From Fibrobacter sp. (GTDB lineage Bacteria; Fibrobacterota; Fibrobacteria; Fibrobacterales; Fibrobacteraceae), in contig JAFZOV010000179.1 in NCBI GenBank assembly GCA_017550445.1, positions 1 to 53,558 on the forward strand: 53,558 bases of DNA, in the 5' to 3' direction. This document shows, in pieces, positions 30,759-40,305 of the stretch. Numbering within the stretch: the stretch's first letter is position 1; the number at the start of each line of letters is the position of its first letter. The notes under the pieces are model-generated. The model saw only the letters and a program-made list of their open reading frames with translations. It ran no database searches and was not told the origin of the DNA. The position numbers and the translations under genes are program-made.

Positions 30759-33700
30759 TTACACCGTTTCGACCCTCAAAACGTCCCCGGTCGTACCGGC
30801 GGGGCCAATCACGGAGCGAAGCTCTGCAAGAATAGCCGCCGTGTCTTGCGAGGCGTTGTAGGTGTTCGCGGCAATCTGCTGGACGTATTCGGCGAGGGAC
30901 GGGGTGATTACGCCAGCCAGCGCCTCGATACTCTCCCAGCCCTTTTCCTGGAGCGCCCGCATGAAGGAAACGTCCGCACGGATAGCGTTCAAGTAGGAGG
31001 CCAGCAAAGACGCGGTTTCCTCGGTGATAGACTTAATGCCGTTGCCGAGGCTGTTGCTGCTGGAACCGCTTTCGTCGCCCATTCCCAAAAGCCCTCTTTC
31101 TGCAAATGCGTTAATCATGGAGTTAATCGCATCGGAGTTACGTTCCGCGTCGTCTTGCACCCTTTCGGTAAAACCGTGCAGCCACGCGGCGTATGCCTCC
31201 GGGGTCATATCGCCAGCGGCATAGCTCCTCAAAGCATTTTGGGCTTCGGATTCGTACTTTTTGAGGATTTCGTCAAGGATATAGGACTGCAGCAGGCTAC
31301 GAAGGATAGTTTCGCCGAGGCTTTCAAAGACGGAGCCCAGGTCCTCAACGGCGTTTCCCATTTCCTTGAAATTGTCGATAAATTCCGTCGTCATGTCGGA
31401 CGCAAGGGAATTAAACAATTCCGTTGTAGCCTTCTTGATTTCCTCAATAGCTTTGTTGTACTTTTCGGCAGCCTCTTGCTCTTGTTTGAGCCAATCAAGC
31501 GCGTGCTCATTCAGTCCACCGTACAGCTCAATTACCTTCTTAATCAGCTCTGGATTCATAAAGCCGCCTTCGCCATAAAGCTCCATGCCGAGCTGTTCGG
31601 CGATTTCGGAAAGGTGCGCCCAGGAGTTGCCGTTCCAGAACGAGTGGCTTGTAACAATAGCCGCGTCGCCGCGTTCTTGGCTCAAAAGAGGCCAATATCC
31701 AAAGGGCGCATCGGAGCCCATTCGTACATATTGCTTGTATTTGTACATATAGCCCCAGGCGTTTTTCATCTGCTCGTTAGCCTCCGAAATTCCGTCGATT
31801 GCGTTCTTAACGCCCTTGATAAAGTTCTCGCCAAACAGTCCGTTCACGCCGTCCTCGAGCCGATTTTCGTAGTTCGTCATTTCTACCTCGTAGCGGATTT
31901 CGCGGACCCTATCGCGCAGCTTGCGGGCTTCGGCCTCTGCTTCCGAAACGGAGCTTATAATCTGCGTGAAAATATCCAGCACACCGGCGATTACAGCGCC
32001 CCAAACACCACCGGCAGAAAAGCCCGCTGCGGCGGCACTCAAAGTTTCAGAGATAGCACCAACGGCAGAAGCAACGTCCGCAAGCGCCACGTTTCCGGTA
32101 GCCTCGGCAAATTCGCACATAGAGCTGGCGGCCTTGCTCATGTTGCTCGCTATCTGCTGTGCGGTTCGGACCCACGCTTTACCCTCTTCCGGCTTTACGG
32201 TGTTTTCGATATTTTCACCGGCAATCTTTTTCAGCTCCTCAAAGAGCAATTTCGCTATCTCAAAGTCATCGCTCAAAGACTTTTTCAAGTCGTCTGGCAG
32301 ATTGACGTTTTCCATAGCTTCGCGTATGGCTTGAATCTGCGAAATGGTCTTGTCGGTCCAATCCGTAAGGTCGAACCCTTCCATTTGTTCGTTGAACAGC
32401 TCTTTAGCCATGTTGCGAATACGCTCTTTCGTGACGCGCTTATTCTGCTCAATTTCCTCGTTCGCTTTGTCGCGGATTTCGGTTTTGCGGCGCTCGCGGT
32501 AGGTGTCCCAATAGGCGTTTGCTTCGTCTTGCGAATGGCCCTCGGCAATATAGTCACTTACGACTTTTTGGCGCTCTTTTTCGAGGTCGGAAACAAGTTT
32601 TGTATAGTTGGATTCAACCCCGGCGTTTTTAGTATTGAGGTCCGCAAGGGCTTTTGTCACCTTTGCCGCGACGCGCTCGCCCTCAACGCCAAAATCCTTT
32701 GCCAAATAATCGGTAATCTTCTGCTCGGCTTTCGCGTAATCATCGGCGGCTTTCTTTGCCGCCTTATCGGCTTTCTCCAGCTTGCTTACAGCGTCCATAC
32801 CGAGCCGGGATTCGATTGCGTCTGCTGCGTCGTTACCTTCTTTGCCGAGTTTGCGCAGGTCCGCAATTAGGGTTTCAATTTGGCCGTCCAGATTTACAAA
32901 GGTGATTTGCGGTTTTTTGTAGAAATCAACAAGCCACGAAATAGCAGTGCCCTCGTCACCGCCTTTAATGGCGACGAGCTTTTCGTATTCGGAGCGGTAC
33001 TTCTCCAGCAGTTGAATACGCTGTTTGAGGTCCTCCCTTGCGATACGCTGGGCCCTTTCGGCGGCAGACTCGCCGTTTCGGGTGTCTTTATCGTAATCAA
33101 CCCCCATGATTTCCTTATAGAGGTCGGTCAGCTCCTTGCGGTCCTTTACAAGACCGGCGAGCTCCGTCTTTTCGTCGGCGGTAATCGAGCCGTTCTTTGC
33201 CTTATCGCGGATAGCCTTAATATCCTTGTCAACGCGCTTAATCCCCTCAACGATAGACGCAATTTTGTAAACCTCATTCTCGGTTGCCCCGCCGTCCTCT
33301 CCGGGCGAAACAAGAGCATCACTAAACGACTTGATAACGTCGAGCCCGTTATTGTATTCGGCATTGAGGGCCTCCACGCGCTTTCGGAGGTTTTCAATAT
33401 ACACGGCGGCTTTTACGGGGCCGGTATCGCCAGCGCCGTAGCTCACCCAGCCGTTATCAATCTTTTCAAACAAAGACGCGGCCTCCGCCAAAGCGCGGAG
33501 TTCTTGCTCGGAACTTACGCCGCCGATAAGCATTTTCAAGAAGCCCTGCTCCTTTGCGTCAAGGTCAAGCGCATTTGCTGCACGGACAAAAGAGAATCGC
33601 CCGTTTTTATCCATAATGCCCCCGATTTCCTCGCCATAGGTTTGGTCCAGGGCGGCACGGGCAGACGCGACAAATCGGGCTTTAGCCGCATCTTCAACCT

Positions 33701-35216
33701 TTTGCCGGAGCTGGTCGTAGATATTAGCAAGGTTAGAAACCTCAACACCCTCGGCGCGAAGCTGATTGATATACTCCCCGTAGCGGGACTGAATCGCACG
33801 AACAGCGGCGTTGTATGCGTCGGTTCCCTCGGCGGCAAGTTTGAGCTTACCGTAAAGCAGGTCCAGCTCGTTTCGGCCGGTAATAAGGTCGGTCGTGTAT
33901 TTACTTTGCTCGGAGTTCAGCGTCTTTTGAATCGCAGTCGCCTCCTGCATACCGTCAATCATCTTATAGATTGCCGCTCCTACGGTTACAATGGCGGCGG
34001 CAAGCATGGCGTAAGGATTGGCGAGGATAGTCTTGTTAAGCACGTTCATTACGCCGATTTGGGCGGTTTCCGCTACCGTAAGACCGGCTGCAGCACCTTC
34101 GGCCAGCAAAAGCGCAACGCGATAAGCGCCGAACACGGAAACAAGCTCGAGAACGGTTTTACCAAAGTTCTCATAATGCAAGAGCGCGTTGGAAACGTCG
34201 CTTACAACGCCCTTTAAGATACCGGAATTAGCCTGCCCGATAGCCGCAAGCATATTTTCCCAACGGCCTTTGAGAATGTTAATCTGACCGGCGAGCGTCT
34301 TTGCCAAAACCTCCTGCATCTGGTAGAACTTACCACCCTCGGAAGTCATGCGACGGAACGCCTCCTCGACCATTTCAAACGGGATTTCCCGCTTCATCAT
34401 GCGGTCGAACACGTCACCCAAAGAAACGGCCCGTTTCTCGGTTTCCTCAAACATTTTCGCCAGCTCTTCAAGAATCGGCACGCCGTTTTGGGAGAAAGAA
34501 CGGAGCTGAATACCACGAAGGAATCCGGAGGACTTAACATGACCGTAGGCCAAAATCAAGCGGTCCATAGAAACGCCCACGCCGGAGGCAACGTCGCCGA
34601 GCATCTTTGTAGTTTCCAGCAGGTTATTTTTGTCGATATTGAAAGCGGACAGCTGTTTGGCGTATTTAGCCAGCTCGGAGAAGCGATAAGTCGAATCGCT
34701 GGAGAAGCGGTAAAGGTCCTCAAAAATCTTATCCGCGCCGTCAATGTCCTGGAGCATATTTCGGAGCGCCATTCGCTGAACCTCAAATTGGCCGGTAATG
34801 TCAACAAGGGATTCAAGGAAACGACGGAGCCCAACGACGGAAAACGCCACCCCCGTAAGCTGGGACAGCGTGCGGAGGACGGATTTCATGTTGGTATATT
34901 CCGCTGTGGTCTGCCGGGCCGCGCCGGTGTGCCGCTCCTGGAGTATGCGGGTGCGCTCAACCTCGGTAGCGACTTTTTGCTGCTGGAGCGCGGTCTTGGC
35001 AATTTCCTGGGCCGTGCGCTCCTCGGCTTGACGCACCTTTTCAGCATTGACAATCTGCTGGGTCGTTTCGGTGTTCAGCCGCTTTTTGAGATTAAGGATA
35101 TTTGTAAGTTTCGTGTTAAGGTCCTGCGCGAGTTTCAAGTCGGCTTCAATCGACTTTTTAAACTTGTCGTCTTTCAGGATAACCTCGAAATTCAGGGAAT
35201 CAATCGTTCCGGCCAT
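30759..35216 (-). CDS. tape measure protein
   Basis: A 1485-residue protein, by size and composition the tail length ruler. It begins with a long coiled coil (about 20-130). A region with LRTLSQLTGVAFSVVGLRRFLESLVDI (in part) and FSSDSTYRFSELAKYAKQLSAFNI follows, characteristic of phage tape measures. Hydrophobic helices lie near 395-425 and near 1090-1125 (Gly/Ala-rich), and more coiled coil between. At roughly 1.5 angstroms per residue it would set a tail of about 220 nm, consistent with a siphovirus. It follows the tail assembly chaperones, as expected. Confidence 0.93.
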   Translation of the reverse strand: MAGTIDSLNFEVILKDDKFKKSIEADLKLAQDLNTKLTNILNLKKRLNTETTQQIVNAEKVRQAEERTAQEIAKTALQQQKVATEVERTRILQERHTGAARQTTAEYTNMKSVLRTLSQLTGVAFSVVGLRRFLESLVDITGQFEVQRMALRNMLQDIDGADKIFEDLYRFSSDSTYRFSELAKYAKQLSAFNIDKNNLLETTKMLGDVASGVGVSMDRLILAYGHVKSSGFLRGIQLRSFSQNGVPILEELAKMFEETEKRAVSLGDVFDRMMKREIPFEMVEEAFRRMTSEGGKFYQMQEVLAKTLAGQINILKGRWENMLAAIGQANSGILKGVVSDVSNALLHYENFGKTVLELVSVFGAYRVALLLAEGAAAGLTVAETAQIGVMNVLNKTILANPYAMLAAAIVTVGAAIYKMIDGMQEATAIQKTLNSEQSKYTTDLITGRNELDLLYGKLKLAAEGTDAYNAAVRAIQSRYGEYINQLRAEGVEVSNLANIYDQLRQKVEDAAKARFVASARAALDQTYGEEIGGIMDKNGRFSFVRAANALDLDAKEQGFLKMLIGGVSSEQELRALAEAASLFEKIDNGWVSYGAGDTGPVKAAVYIENLRKRVEALNAEYNNGLDVIKSFSDALVSPGEDGGATENEVYKIASIVEGIKRVDKDIKAIRDKAKNGSITADEKTELAGLVKDRKELTDLYKEIMGVDYDKDTRNGESAAERAQRIAREDLKQRIQLLEKYRSEYEKLVAIKGGDEGTAISWLVDFYKKPQITFVNLDGQIETLIADLRKLGKEGNDAADAIESRLGMDAVSKLEKADKAAKKAADDYAKAEQKITDYLAKDFGVEGERVAAKVTKALADLNTKNAGVESNYTKLVSDLEKERQKVVSDYIAEGHSQDEANAYWDTYRERRKTEIRDKANEEIEQNKRVTKERIRNMAKELFNEQMEGFDLTDWTDKTISQIQAIREAMENVNLPDDLKKSLSDDFEIAKLLFEELKKIAGENIENTVKPEEGKAWVRTAQQIASNMSKAASSMCEFAEATGNVALADVASAVGAISETLSAAAAGFSAGGVWGAVIAGVLDIFTQIISSVSEAEAEARKLRDRVREIRYEVEMTNYENRLEDGVNGLFGENFIKGVKNAIDGISEANEQMKNAWGYMYKYKQYVRMGSDAPFGYWPLLSQERGDAAIVTSHSFWNGNSWAHLSEIAEQLGMELYGEGGFMNPELIKKVIELYGGLNEHALDWLKQEQEAAEKYNKAIEEIKKATTELFNSLASDMTTEFIDNFKEMGNAVEDLGSVFESLGETILRSLLQSYILDEILKKYESEAQNALRSYAAGDMTPEAYAAWLHGFTERVQDDAERNSDAINSMINAFAERGLLGMGDESGSSSNSLGNGIKSITEETASLLASYLNAIRADVSFMRALQEKGWESIEALAGVITPSLAEYVQQIAANTYNASQDTAAILAELRSVIGPAGTTGDVLRVETV

Positions 35217-35224
35217 ATCTATTG

Positions 35225-35524
35225 CTATTTAAAAACCTCGTTCATAGTGACCGGGGCCTTCCCGGCCATACGCGCGGCCCTTCTTTCTGCGGCCCGGCGA
35301 TTCGCTTCTTCCTGCCGCGCTATTGCCGGGTCCTTTGGATTGAATTTAAACGCCTTTTTAGGGCCTTTTGAGCCGCCGCCGGTAGATTTCCTATGCCGGT
35401 ACAAAGTATGCGGCAAATCGGCTTGCATTAGCTCAATTTGGGCGAGGGTTAAGATACACCGGTAGCCGAAGTTTCGCTCCCAACGGAAAAGCCGCCAGCG
35501 GGGCCTTCCATATCCGGGGAAGTC
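35225..35524 (-). CDS. tail assembly chaperone, -1 frameshift extension
   Basis: The frame ending at 35225 is open well upstream of its first ATG (35428), in the -1 frame relative to the preceding chaperone gene. The upstream part reads DFPGYGRPRWRLF, then FGYRCILTLAQIELM, clearly protein-like. The layout equals the G-GT frameshift of lambda-like tails. The best slip site I see is A-AAG (35527-35524), giving a fusion of the upstream protein to this 100-residue extension. The extension ends just before the tape measure gene. A separate 67-residue product from the ATG at 35428 is the alternative. Confidence 0.65.
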   Translation of the reverse strand, partial: DFPGYGRPRWRLFRWERNFGYRCILTLAQIELMQADLPHTLYRHRKSTGGGSKGPKKAFKFNPKDPAIARQEEANRRAAERRAARMAGKAPVTMNEVFK

Positions 35525-36021
35525 TTTGCAGAAAGCCGCTTCGCTTCCGATAGAAGTTCGGCTCGGTATTGCTCTGCTTCTTTCTTCGTCATCTTCATCA
35601 TATCCGTCCTCATATCCAGCGAGTACGCCATAGTCCCGTAGTGTGCCATAAGCGGAAGTTTTTTTTTACCTTCTGCTATGATTGGGGCTATCTGCGCCTC
35701 GCTGTACTTGAACGCAAGCCAGCGCCAAAGAAACGGGTAGAAAAGCCGAATCTTAATGTCGTGATTAAGAATCATAAGCGCCGCCTCCTTAAAGGCGAAA
35801 TACGGCTCTTTTACAAGGTCTTTCAGCACGTCTGCGCCCTTTTCCAGCTGGGCTGCGGCCAGGTCACGCTCAATCCAAACTTGCGTGATTCGCTCAATCG
35901 TATAAGGCTTCAACCAGCGAAGCCGGACACTCTTTTTTGTGCCTTGTATCGGTACTACGGACACGGAATTGCTCTCAATATCCAAATACTCTATCCTTTG
36001 TTCAAGGGCGGGCTGTTTCAT
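35449..36021 (-). CDS. tail assembly chaperone (G-like)
   Basis: A 190-residue, largely helical protein just before the tape measure region: RWLKPYTIERITQVWIERDLAAAQ, FYPFLWRWLAFKYSEAQ, ending in a Gly/Ser/Thr-rich tail. Position and the overlapping -1 frame mark it as the G-type chaperone that coats the tape measure during tail assembly. If ribosomes slip near 35524, its last ~25 residues are replaced by the extension. Confidence 0.7.
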   Translation of the reverse strand: MKQPALEQRIEYLDIESNSVSVVPIQGTKKSVRLRWLKPYTIERITQVWIERDLAAAQLEKGADVLKDLVKEPYFAFKEAALMILNHDIKIRLFYPFLWRWLAFKYSEAQIAPIIAEGKKKLPLMAHYGTMAYSLDMRTDMMKMTKKEAEQYRAELLSEAKRLSAKTSPDMEGPAGGFSVGSETSATGVS

Positions 36022-36091
36022 GTGTTCTTGAATTTAAAAAGGGGCAGGGCTTTACACCCCGCCCCTCGGTTTAGGTTTTCCCGTCTTTTGA

Positions 36092-36715
36092 TTAGGCGGT
36101 AGGCTCTGCGGTGGCCTTCAGCACGGCGAAGTCGCCAACATACTCGTTGCTCTTCTTGTAGGGGTTCGGGAGAATGAAGCCCACGAAGGAGAGGTAAGCG
36201 GGGTTCGTGTTGTCGTCCTTCTTCACGGGGGAAACAACAAGTTTCACGTGCGGGAAGAGGATAGCCGTGTTCTTGGACTCGGACTCTACCAGGATAGAAA
36301 CCTCGATAGTTTCCGGGGTGGAAAGGAAGCCCTTACCGGTGTAGTAAGCACCGTCGGAGCCCTTAACGCCGGTCTTGGAGGCGGCGGAGCCAGCGCTGAT
36401 AGCAGCGCCCTCGGTGAAGAAGTACTCGATGAGTTCCTGGGCCACGGAGGGGATATTGCCGGTCATGCGCCAATTACCGCCCTTTTCAATGTTCTGGTCG
36501 ATAACCTCCTGGTGCTGGTCGATGCGGATTTCGGTGCTGGAAGGGTCGTCAGCCGAAAGGTTGAAAGAGCCCTCCAGGGTGAAAATCTGGTCTGCAGCGG
36601 AGAAGTCCATTCCAGCGGTAATGTCAACACCTGCGGGGGTGTAAGCCAGCAGGGACAAAGATGCGTTGCCGATATGGAGGTCGTCAAGCATAGCGTGAGT
36701 AAGAGTAGCAGGCAT
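36092..36715 (-). CDS. major tail tube protein
   Basis: A 207-residue beta-rich protein (TLEGSFNLSADDPSSTEI, TIEVSILVESESKNTAILFPHVKL in part) just upstream of the chaperones, where the tail tube protein lies in siphoviruses. Ala/Gly/Thr-rich composition and length are as expected for a structural tube subunit. No sheath gene is present, supporting a non-contractile tail. It is 3 nt downstream of the tail terminator-like gene. Confidence 0.75.
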   Translation of the reverse strand: MPATLTHAMLDDLHIGNASLSLLAYTPAGVDITAGMDFSAADQIFTLEGSFNLSADDPSSTEIRIDQHQEVIDQNIEKGGNWRMTGNIPSVAQELIEYFFTEGAAISAGSAASKTGVKGSDGAYYTGKGFLSTPETIEVSILVESESKNTAILFPHVKLVVSPVKKDDNTNPAYLSFVGFILPNPYKKSNEYVGDFAVLKATAEPTA

Positions 36716-36718
36716 GGT

Positions 36719-37108
36719 CTATTGAGATTTAATGAATACTTTAAAATTGAGAATCCGTGTGTGGAAACCGAAATCATCTGCGGTATCGCCAATGACGCGA
36801 GGTTTTCCGTTGATTAGGAGCGGCTCTATCCAGAGCGGCAACGCCCTTAACCTCTGCTGCATAACGGAGAGGCGCTTGGCGTTTTTCATTTCCTTAACGT
36901 CGCGGGCGAAAAGGTATATCAATACCCGGCAATCGCCGTAAGCGGCCTTGTCGGAAATGCCGCCGGAAACCTTCACCACGACAAAATCAGAAATCGTGTC
37001 GTCCGTGGCTTTCGGTCGGTTATTCCAAACGTGCTCCGAAACACCGAGCTTTCTCACCTCTGCCGAAATGAGATTCTCGATAGTCGTTATGTCGAAGTCG
37101 TTAAGCAT
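36719..37108 (-). CDS. tail terminator/completion-like protein
   Basis: A 129-residue alpha/beta protein (IENLISAEVRKLGV, DCRVLIYLFARDVKEM, a long helix, then FHTRILNFKVFIKS). The helix-sheet plan and its place directly before the tail tube gene fit the tail terminator that caps the tube. The assignment is positional. Confidence 0.6.
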   Translation of the reverse strand: MLNDFDITTIENLISAEVRKLGVSEHVWNNRPKATDDTISDFVVVKVSGGISDKAAYGDCRVLIYLFARDVKEMKNAKRLSVMQQRLRALPLWIEPLLINGKPRVIGDTADDFGFHTRILNFKVFIKSQ

Positions 37109-37120
37109 TGTGTTCCGTTT

Positions 37121-37579
37121 TTATGCCGTTTGTACCTCTTTGAAGTACTTGTTAAATTCCCTTTCAAGGTCCTCCCGCGTGGAGTTCAGCACGCTTATTT
37201 CGTAGTCAAGATTGAATATGAAACTGCGTGGACGGCTCCCGCCGACACCCACGTACATTGACGCGAGCAAGATTCCAACCCAACCCTCGTTCGGGGCCTC
37301 CCGGGCGGCTTTCATAAGGTCGCCGTAAGCGTGTCCCTCTCCGTGTTGTCCCTCGTTGACTTTGTGGGCTATGTGGGCCCCGTTATGGAGCACCAGCCAG
37401 CCGTAAGAGTCTGCGGTGGAACGGTGAAACCAATGGTCTTGGTCGTGGGTGGCAAGCGCAATAAGTATGGCCTTTTCCATAAGCTCAATCATGCCCTTTT
37501 CAATGATAGAATCCTTGCTTTGGGCGAGTCGCTTAAAGCCAGCTTTTATTTTGCGGTCGTTGTCACCTTGATAGCTCAT
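37121..37579 (-). CDS. HK97 gp10-like neck/tail completion protein
   Basis: A 152-residue protein with a helical N-terminus (IIEKGMIELMEKAILIALATH) followed by a DSYGWLVLHNGAHIAHKVN-type segment. It resembles the HK97 gp10 class of head-tail connectors, where the helix precedes a Gly-rich strand. It lies between the head-closure and tail-terminator genes. Its start overlaps the previous stop by one base. Confidence 0.6.
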   Translation of the reverse strand: MSYQGDNDRKIKAGFKRLAQSKDSIIEKGMIELMEKAILIALATHDQDHWFHRSTADSYGWLVLHNGAHIAHKVNEGQHGEGHAYGDLMKAAREAPNEGWVGILLASMYVGVGGSRPRSFIFNLDYEISVLNSTREDLEREFNKYFKEVQTA

Positions 37580-37989
37580 TAGTTTTTCACGTTGTCAATC
37601 CAAATGTTCGTACCCCAATTATAGGTAGTGGCCTTCATCACCTTTCCGAGGAAAGTGTGCGTATCGTCGGTCAGTTCCAGAATGGTCCCCGTGGGGATTT
37701 CGGTAAGGCATTTGGGGGTGGAAATCTTATAGTCGGCAACAATCACGTCACCGGCCTCTTTAAGGCCGCCCGTAGAAGTACGATAACCCCACGGCATAAC
37801 CGTAACCTCCTCGTAGGCGTGGCTCCCGTCGCTGTTAAAACGGGGGTTCCATTGAGAATCGTAAATGCACTTTTTCAGCGTCACTTCGGCCTCGACGGGG
37901 TTTCCGTTTTCGTCAGTAACGGGGAGTCCGTTTGCGTCAAGGGACTCGCCCTTGATTCGGAAGGTATGGGGCCACCGGGGATTATACAT
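37579..37989 (-). CDS. head closure (stopper)-like protein
   Basis: A 136-residue beta-rich protein starting NPRWPHTFRIKGESLDANG, with TEIPTGTILELTDDTHTFLGKVMKATTYNWG (in part) at the end. Such small beta-barrel proteins sit between connector and tail terminator genes and close the capsid after packaging. The call rests on order and fold impression. Confidence 0.6.
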   Translation of the reverse strand: MYNPRWPHTFRIKGESLDANGLPVTDENGNPVEAEVTLKKCIYDSQWNPRFNSDGSHAYEEVTVMPWGYRTSTGGLKEAGDVIVADYKISTPKCLTEIPTGTILELTDDTHTFLGKVMKATTYNWGTNIWIDNVKN

Positions 37990-37990
37990 A

Positions 37991-38365
37991 CTAATACAAG
38001 GGTTTCATGCGGATTTTGTTGCGCGGGTCGATAAAAGCCTCGTCCCATTTGTCGTAGAGCGCCTTTGCCATATCCAGGAGTCCGGCACGGTTAACGGCGT
38101 TCTTGATTGCGACGTAGTGGGTCCAGCCTCCGTCGGATTCACCTTGCGTTCCCGTCTTGACGGAAGAAACGGCAGCAGCATAAAGCACGTCCGCAAAGCA
38201 AAGGTCTTTTTGCTTATCGGTTGCGTCCGTATAAAGGAGCGAATCGTCCGTGATTCCCCGCCCGACGAGGACAGAGAAAAGGAAATCGTCGGAGAGGTCC
38301 ATGAACGGCTCGGCCTTTGCCCGGAGCCACCTTACAAAAGTGAGATTTGCGGTAATATCTGCCAT
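37991..38365 (-). CDS. head-tail connector adaptor protein
   Basis: A 124-residue helical protein from the ATG at 38365 (an ATG at 38377 would add four residues). It is placed directly after the capsid gene in the transcript. Helices such as LTFVRWLRAKAEPFMDLSDDFLFSVLV resemble gp6/gp15-like adaptors that bind beneath the portal. No specific family can be confirmed by eye. Confidence 0.6.
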   Translation of the reverse strand: MADITANLTFVRWLRAKAEPFMDLSDDFLFSVLVGRGITDDSLLYTDATDKQKDLCFADVLYAAAVSSVKTGTQGESDGGWTHYVAIKNAVNRAGLLDMAKALYDKWDEAFIDPRNKIRMKPLY

Positions 38366-38393
38366 TTCTTCCTTCAATTACGGGTTACACGAT

Positions 38394-39563
38394 TTAGACC
38401 TCGTTAGGGTAAAGATACCACATGAGCTGGGGAGCTGTAGGAATGACGAGCGAGGTCATTTCCGTATTGTAGCTCTGGCACTTCTTAACGAAGTCAACAC
38501 CAACGGTCAGCAGCAGGCGGCCGCCGTAGAAGGAGGCGTAGTTGCCGCCCTCAATGGCGATAGGCTCGACGGTCTTTACAACACCGATTTCGCCGTCGGG
38601 AACGAACACAAACACATTCTTCTCGAAGGCGTTAATGTTCGAGCGGGTGAAGGCTTTTTCAGTCTTGTCGATGCTCTCCACGGGAACCAGGCTGTCGATA
38701 GCCTTGATAGGAGCACCAATCAGGCTCTCCAGGGCAGACTTCTTGGCCTCGTAAGAGAGAATACCGGCGTAAGCCACCTGGGCGGTAGAGTCGGAGGCGG
38801 GCAGAGTGGCAACGCCAATCTGGGCCAGCACCTTGCTGTGAGAAAGGACCTCCTTCAGGTAGTCGATTTCCACCTCGAAATGACCGAGGACACCGGCGTA
38901 GCGGGCCTTTGCCACAATGTCGGTCAGGTCCTTAACCGGGTTGGCGGCGGAGCCTTCGTTGGCCTGGGTGTGGGTGCTGGAGGTCCACCAGCGAGCGGTG
39001 CTGGTAAGGGTGGTCTTGTTGCCGCTGGGAACGTGGTAATCAAGAGTAATGTTCTTGATACCCTTCGGGTTGTTGGTGTTGTTAATCACGAACTTACCCG
39101 TAGAAACGGCCTGGTGACGCTGATAGGTCAGAGCGTTGGTGTGACCGCCAATCAGTTTGTCTATGGTGATAAACAGCTGCTGATAAGCGATGAGGGCCAC
39201 CTGCTCGGGGGTGGTGGATTTGCGGTCCTCAATGAGCTTCATCTTGCGGAGCTTATCCTCGTTGAAGTATTCCACCTTCTTCATGCGAGGAATCTTACCG
39301 GTGTAAGACTTGAAGCCGAGGGTTCCGTCGGGCAGGGCCGGGGAGTCAACGTCGTAGTACTGCGCCATGACGTTCAGACCCAACTCGCCCACAATCTGCT
39401 CGTAGGTGAAATCGGTCTGCATGAAAGGCTCGAAAGTAAAGCCGTCCAGCTGGAGGGCGTTGTACTTCTGGGCCATAGTGCTGTCCAGGAAGGACTGAAT
39501 GCTCTCACCGGCACCGAGGGCGCGGGAAAGAAGGTCGTAGAACTGAATTTGATAGGCGTCCAT
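38394..39563 (-). CDS. major capsid protein (HK97-fold, E-like)
   Basis: A 389-residue protein, the right size for an HK97-fold capsid. It has an N-terminal helix (YQIQFYDLLSRALGAGESIQSFL), a glycine-rich E-loop-like stretch, an Ala/Thr-rich P-domain and a C-terminal FYGGRLLLTVGVDFVKKCQSYNTEM strand region. It resembles the phage capsid E-type proteins. It lies between scaffold/decoration genes and connectors. No protease is seen, so assembly is probably scaffold-driven. Confidence 0.85.
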   Translation of the reverse strand: MDAYQIQFYDLLSRALGAGESIQSFLDSTMAQKYNALQLDGFTFEPFMQTDFTYEQIVGELGLNVMAQYYDVDSPALPDGTLGFKSYTGKIPRMKKVEYFNEDKLRKMKLIEDRKSTTPEQVALIAYQQLFITIDKLIGGHTNALTYQRHQAVSTGKFVINNTNNPKGIKNITLDYHVPSGNKTTLTSTARWWTSSTHTQANEGSAANPVKDLTDIVAKARYAGVLGHFEVEIDYLKEVLSHSKVLAQIGVATLPASDSTAQVAYAGILSYEAKKSALESLIGAPIKAIDSLVPVESIDKTEKAFTRSNINAFEKNVFVFVPDGEIGVVKTVEPIAIEGGNYASFYGGRLLLTVGVDFVKKCQSYNTEMTSLVIPTAPQLMWYLYPNEV

Positions 39564-39591
39564 AGTTGTTTTATCTCCTATTCGTTAAGGG

Positions 39592-40287
39592 TTAAACAAG
39601 CACCTGGAGTACGCCCGGAACGGCTGCTGCCATTTGAGCCTTGACGGCGGCGGCAGGGGTCAGTTCGACGAGCAGACCTTCGGAATGGAACTTGACGACA
39701 GCGCCGGTAGCGGCAACATTCTCGTTGAGCTCGCCGGTGTAAATGTCGTTGTAGAGGTATCCGTCGGGAATGACAGCGATGCTCTTGCTGGAGCCAGCGG
39801 CCTCGGCAGCAGAGAAGGTAATCACGTCACCAGCGGAAGGGGTGTCGATAGTCGCGCTGTGAGCGACCTTTACTTCGTAGCAACCCTTGTTGTCGCCGGA
39901 GGTCAGGAGTTCGGAGTCAGTCACAACGGCGGCTTTACCGGTAGCGGCAAAGGTAGCGCCGAGCTTCTGAATCACGTCGTCCACGGCAGGGGCGATAACA
40001 ACACCGCCGAACACGGCGGGCTTCACTACGATAGTGTCCTTCGTTACGGTAGTACCGTCACCGGCGGTAAAGCTCACGACCTCAAAACCCACAAAGGGGG
40101 TGAGAATCTTGTTGGCGAGCTTCACGGCTGCGCCAGCGCCCAGGAGGAAATTGGCCCTTGCGAAATCGCTCGCAAGGGTTCCACCCACGGGAACCGGGGT
40201 AACGACACCCAGCCAAACGGGGACATGGCTCTGGCCGATAGTTTTAGCCGCGGAGCCAAATGCGTTGAAAGAACTGAAGTTAGGCAT
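39592..40287 (-). CDS. capsid decoration/head fibre-like protein
   Basis: A 231-residue Ala/Gly/Val/Thr-rich beta protein with two similar-looking halves (VVSFTAGDGTTVTKDTIVVKP; GDVITFSAAEAAGSSKSI). It sits between scaffold and capsid genes. Composition and place fit a head decoration or fibre protein. Function inferred. Confidence 0.6.
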   Translation of the reverse strand: MPNFSSFNAFGSAAKTIGQSHVPVWLGVVTPVPVGGTLASDFARANFLLGAGAAVKLANKILTPFVGFEVVSFTAGDGTTVTKDTIVVKPAVFGGVVIAPAVDDVIQKLGATFAATGKAAVVTDSELLTSGDNKGCYEVKVAHSATIDTPSAGDVITFSAAEAAGSSKSIAVIPDGYLYNDIYTGELNENVAATGAVVKFHSEGLLVELTPAAAVKAQMAAAVPGVLQVLV

Positions 40288-40305
40288 GGTGCTTTTAAAT
40301 TAAGG

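Noticed and set aside
30756..34217. Two long plus-strand frames opposite the tape measure gene
   Set aside because: Antisense of a highly biased coding sequence; no motifs, and the operon direction here is leftward.
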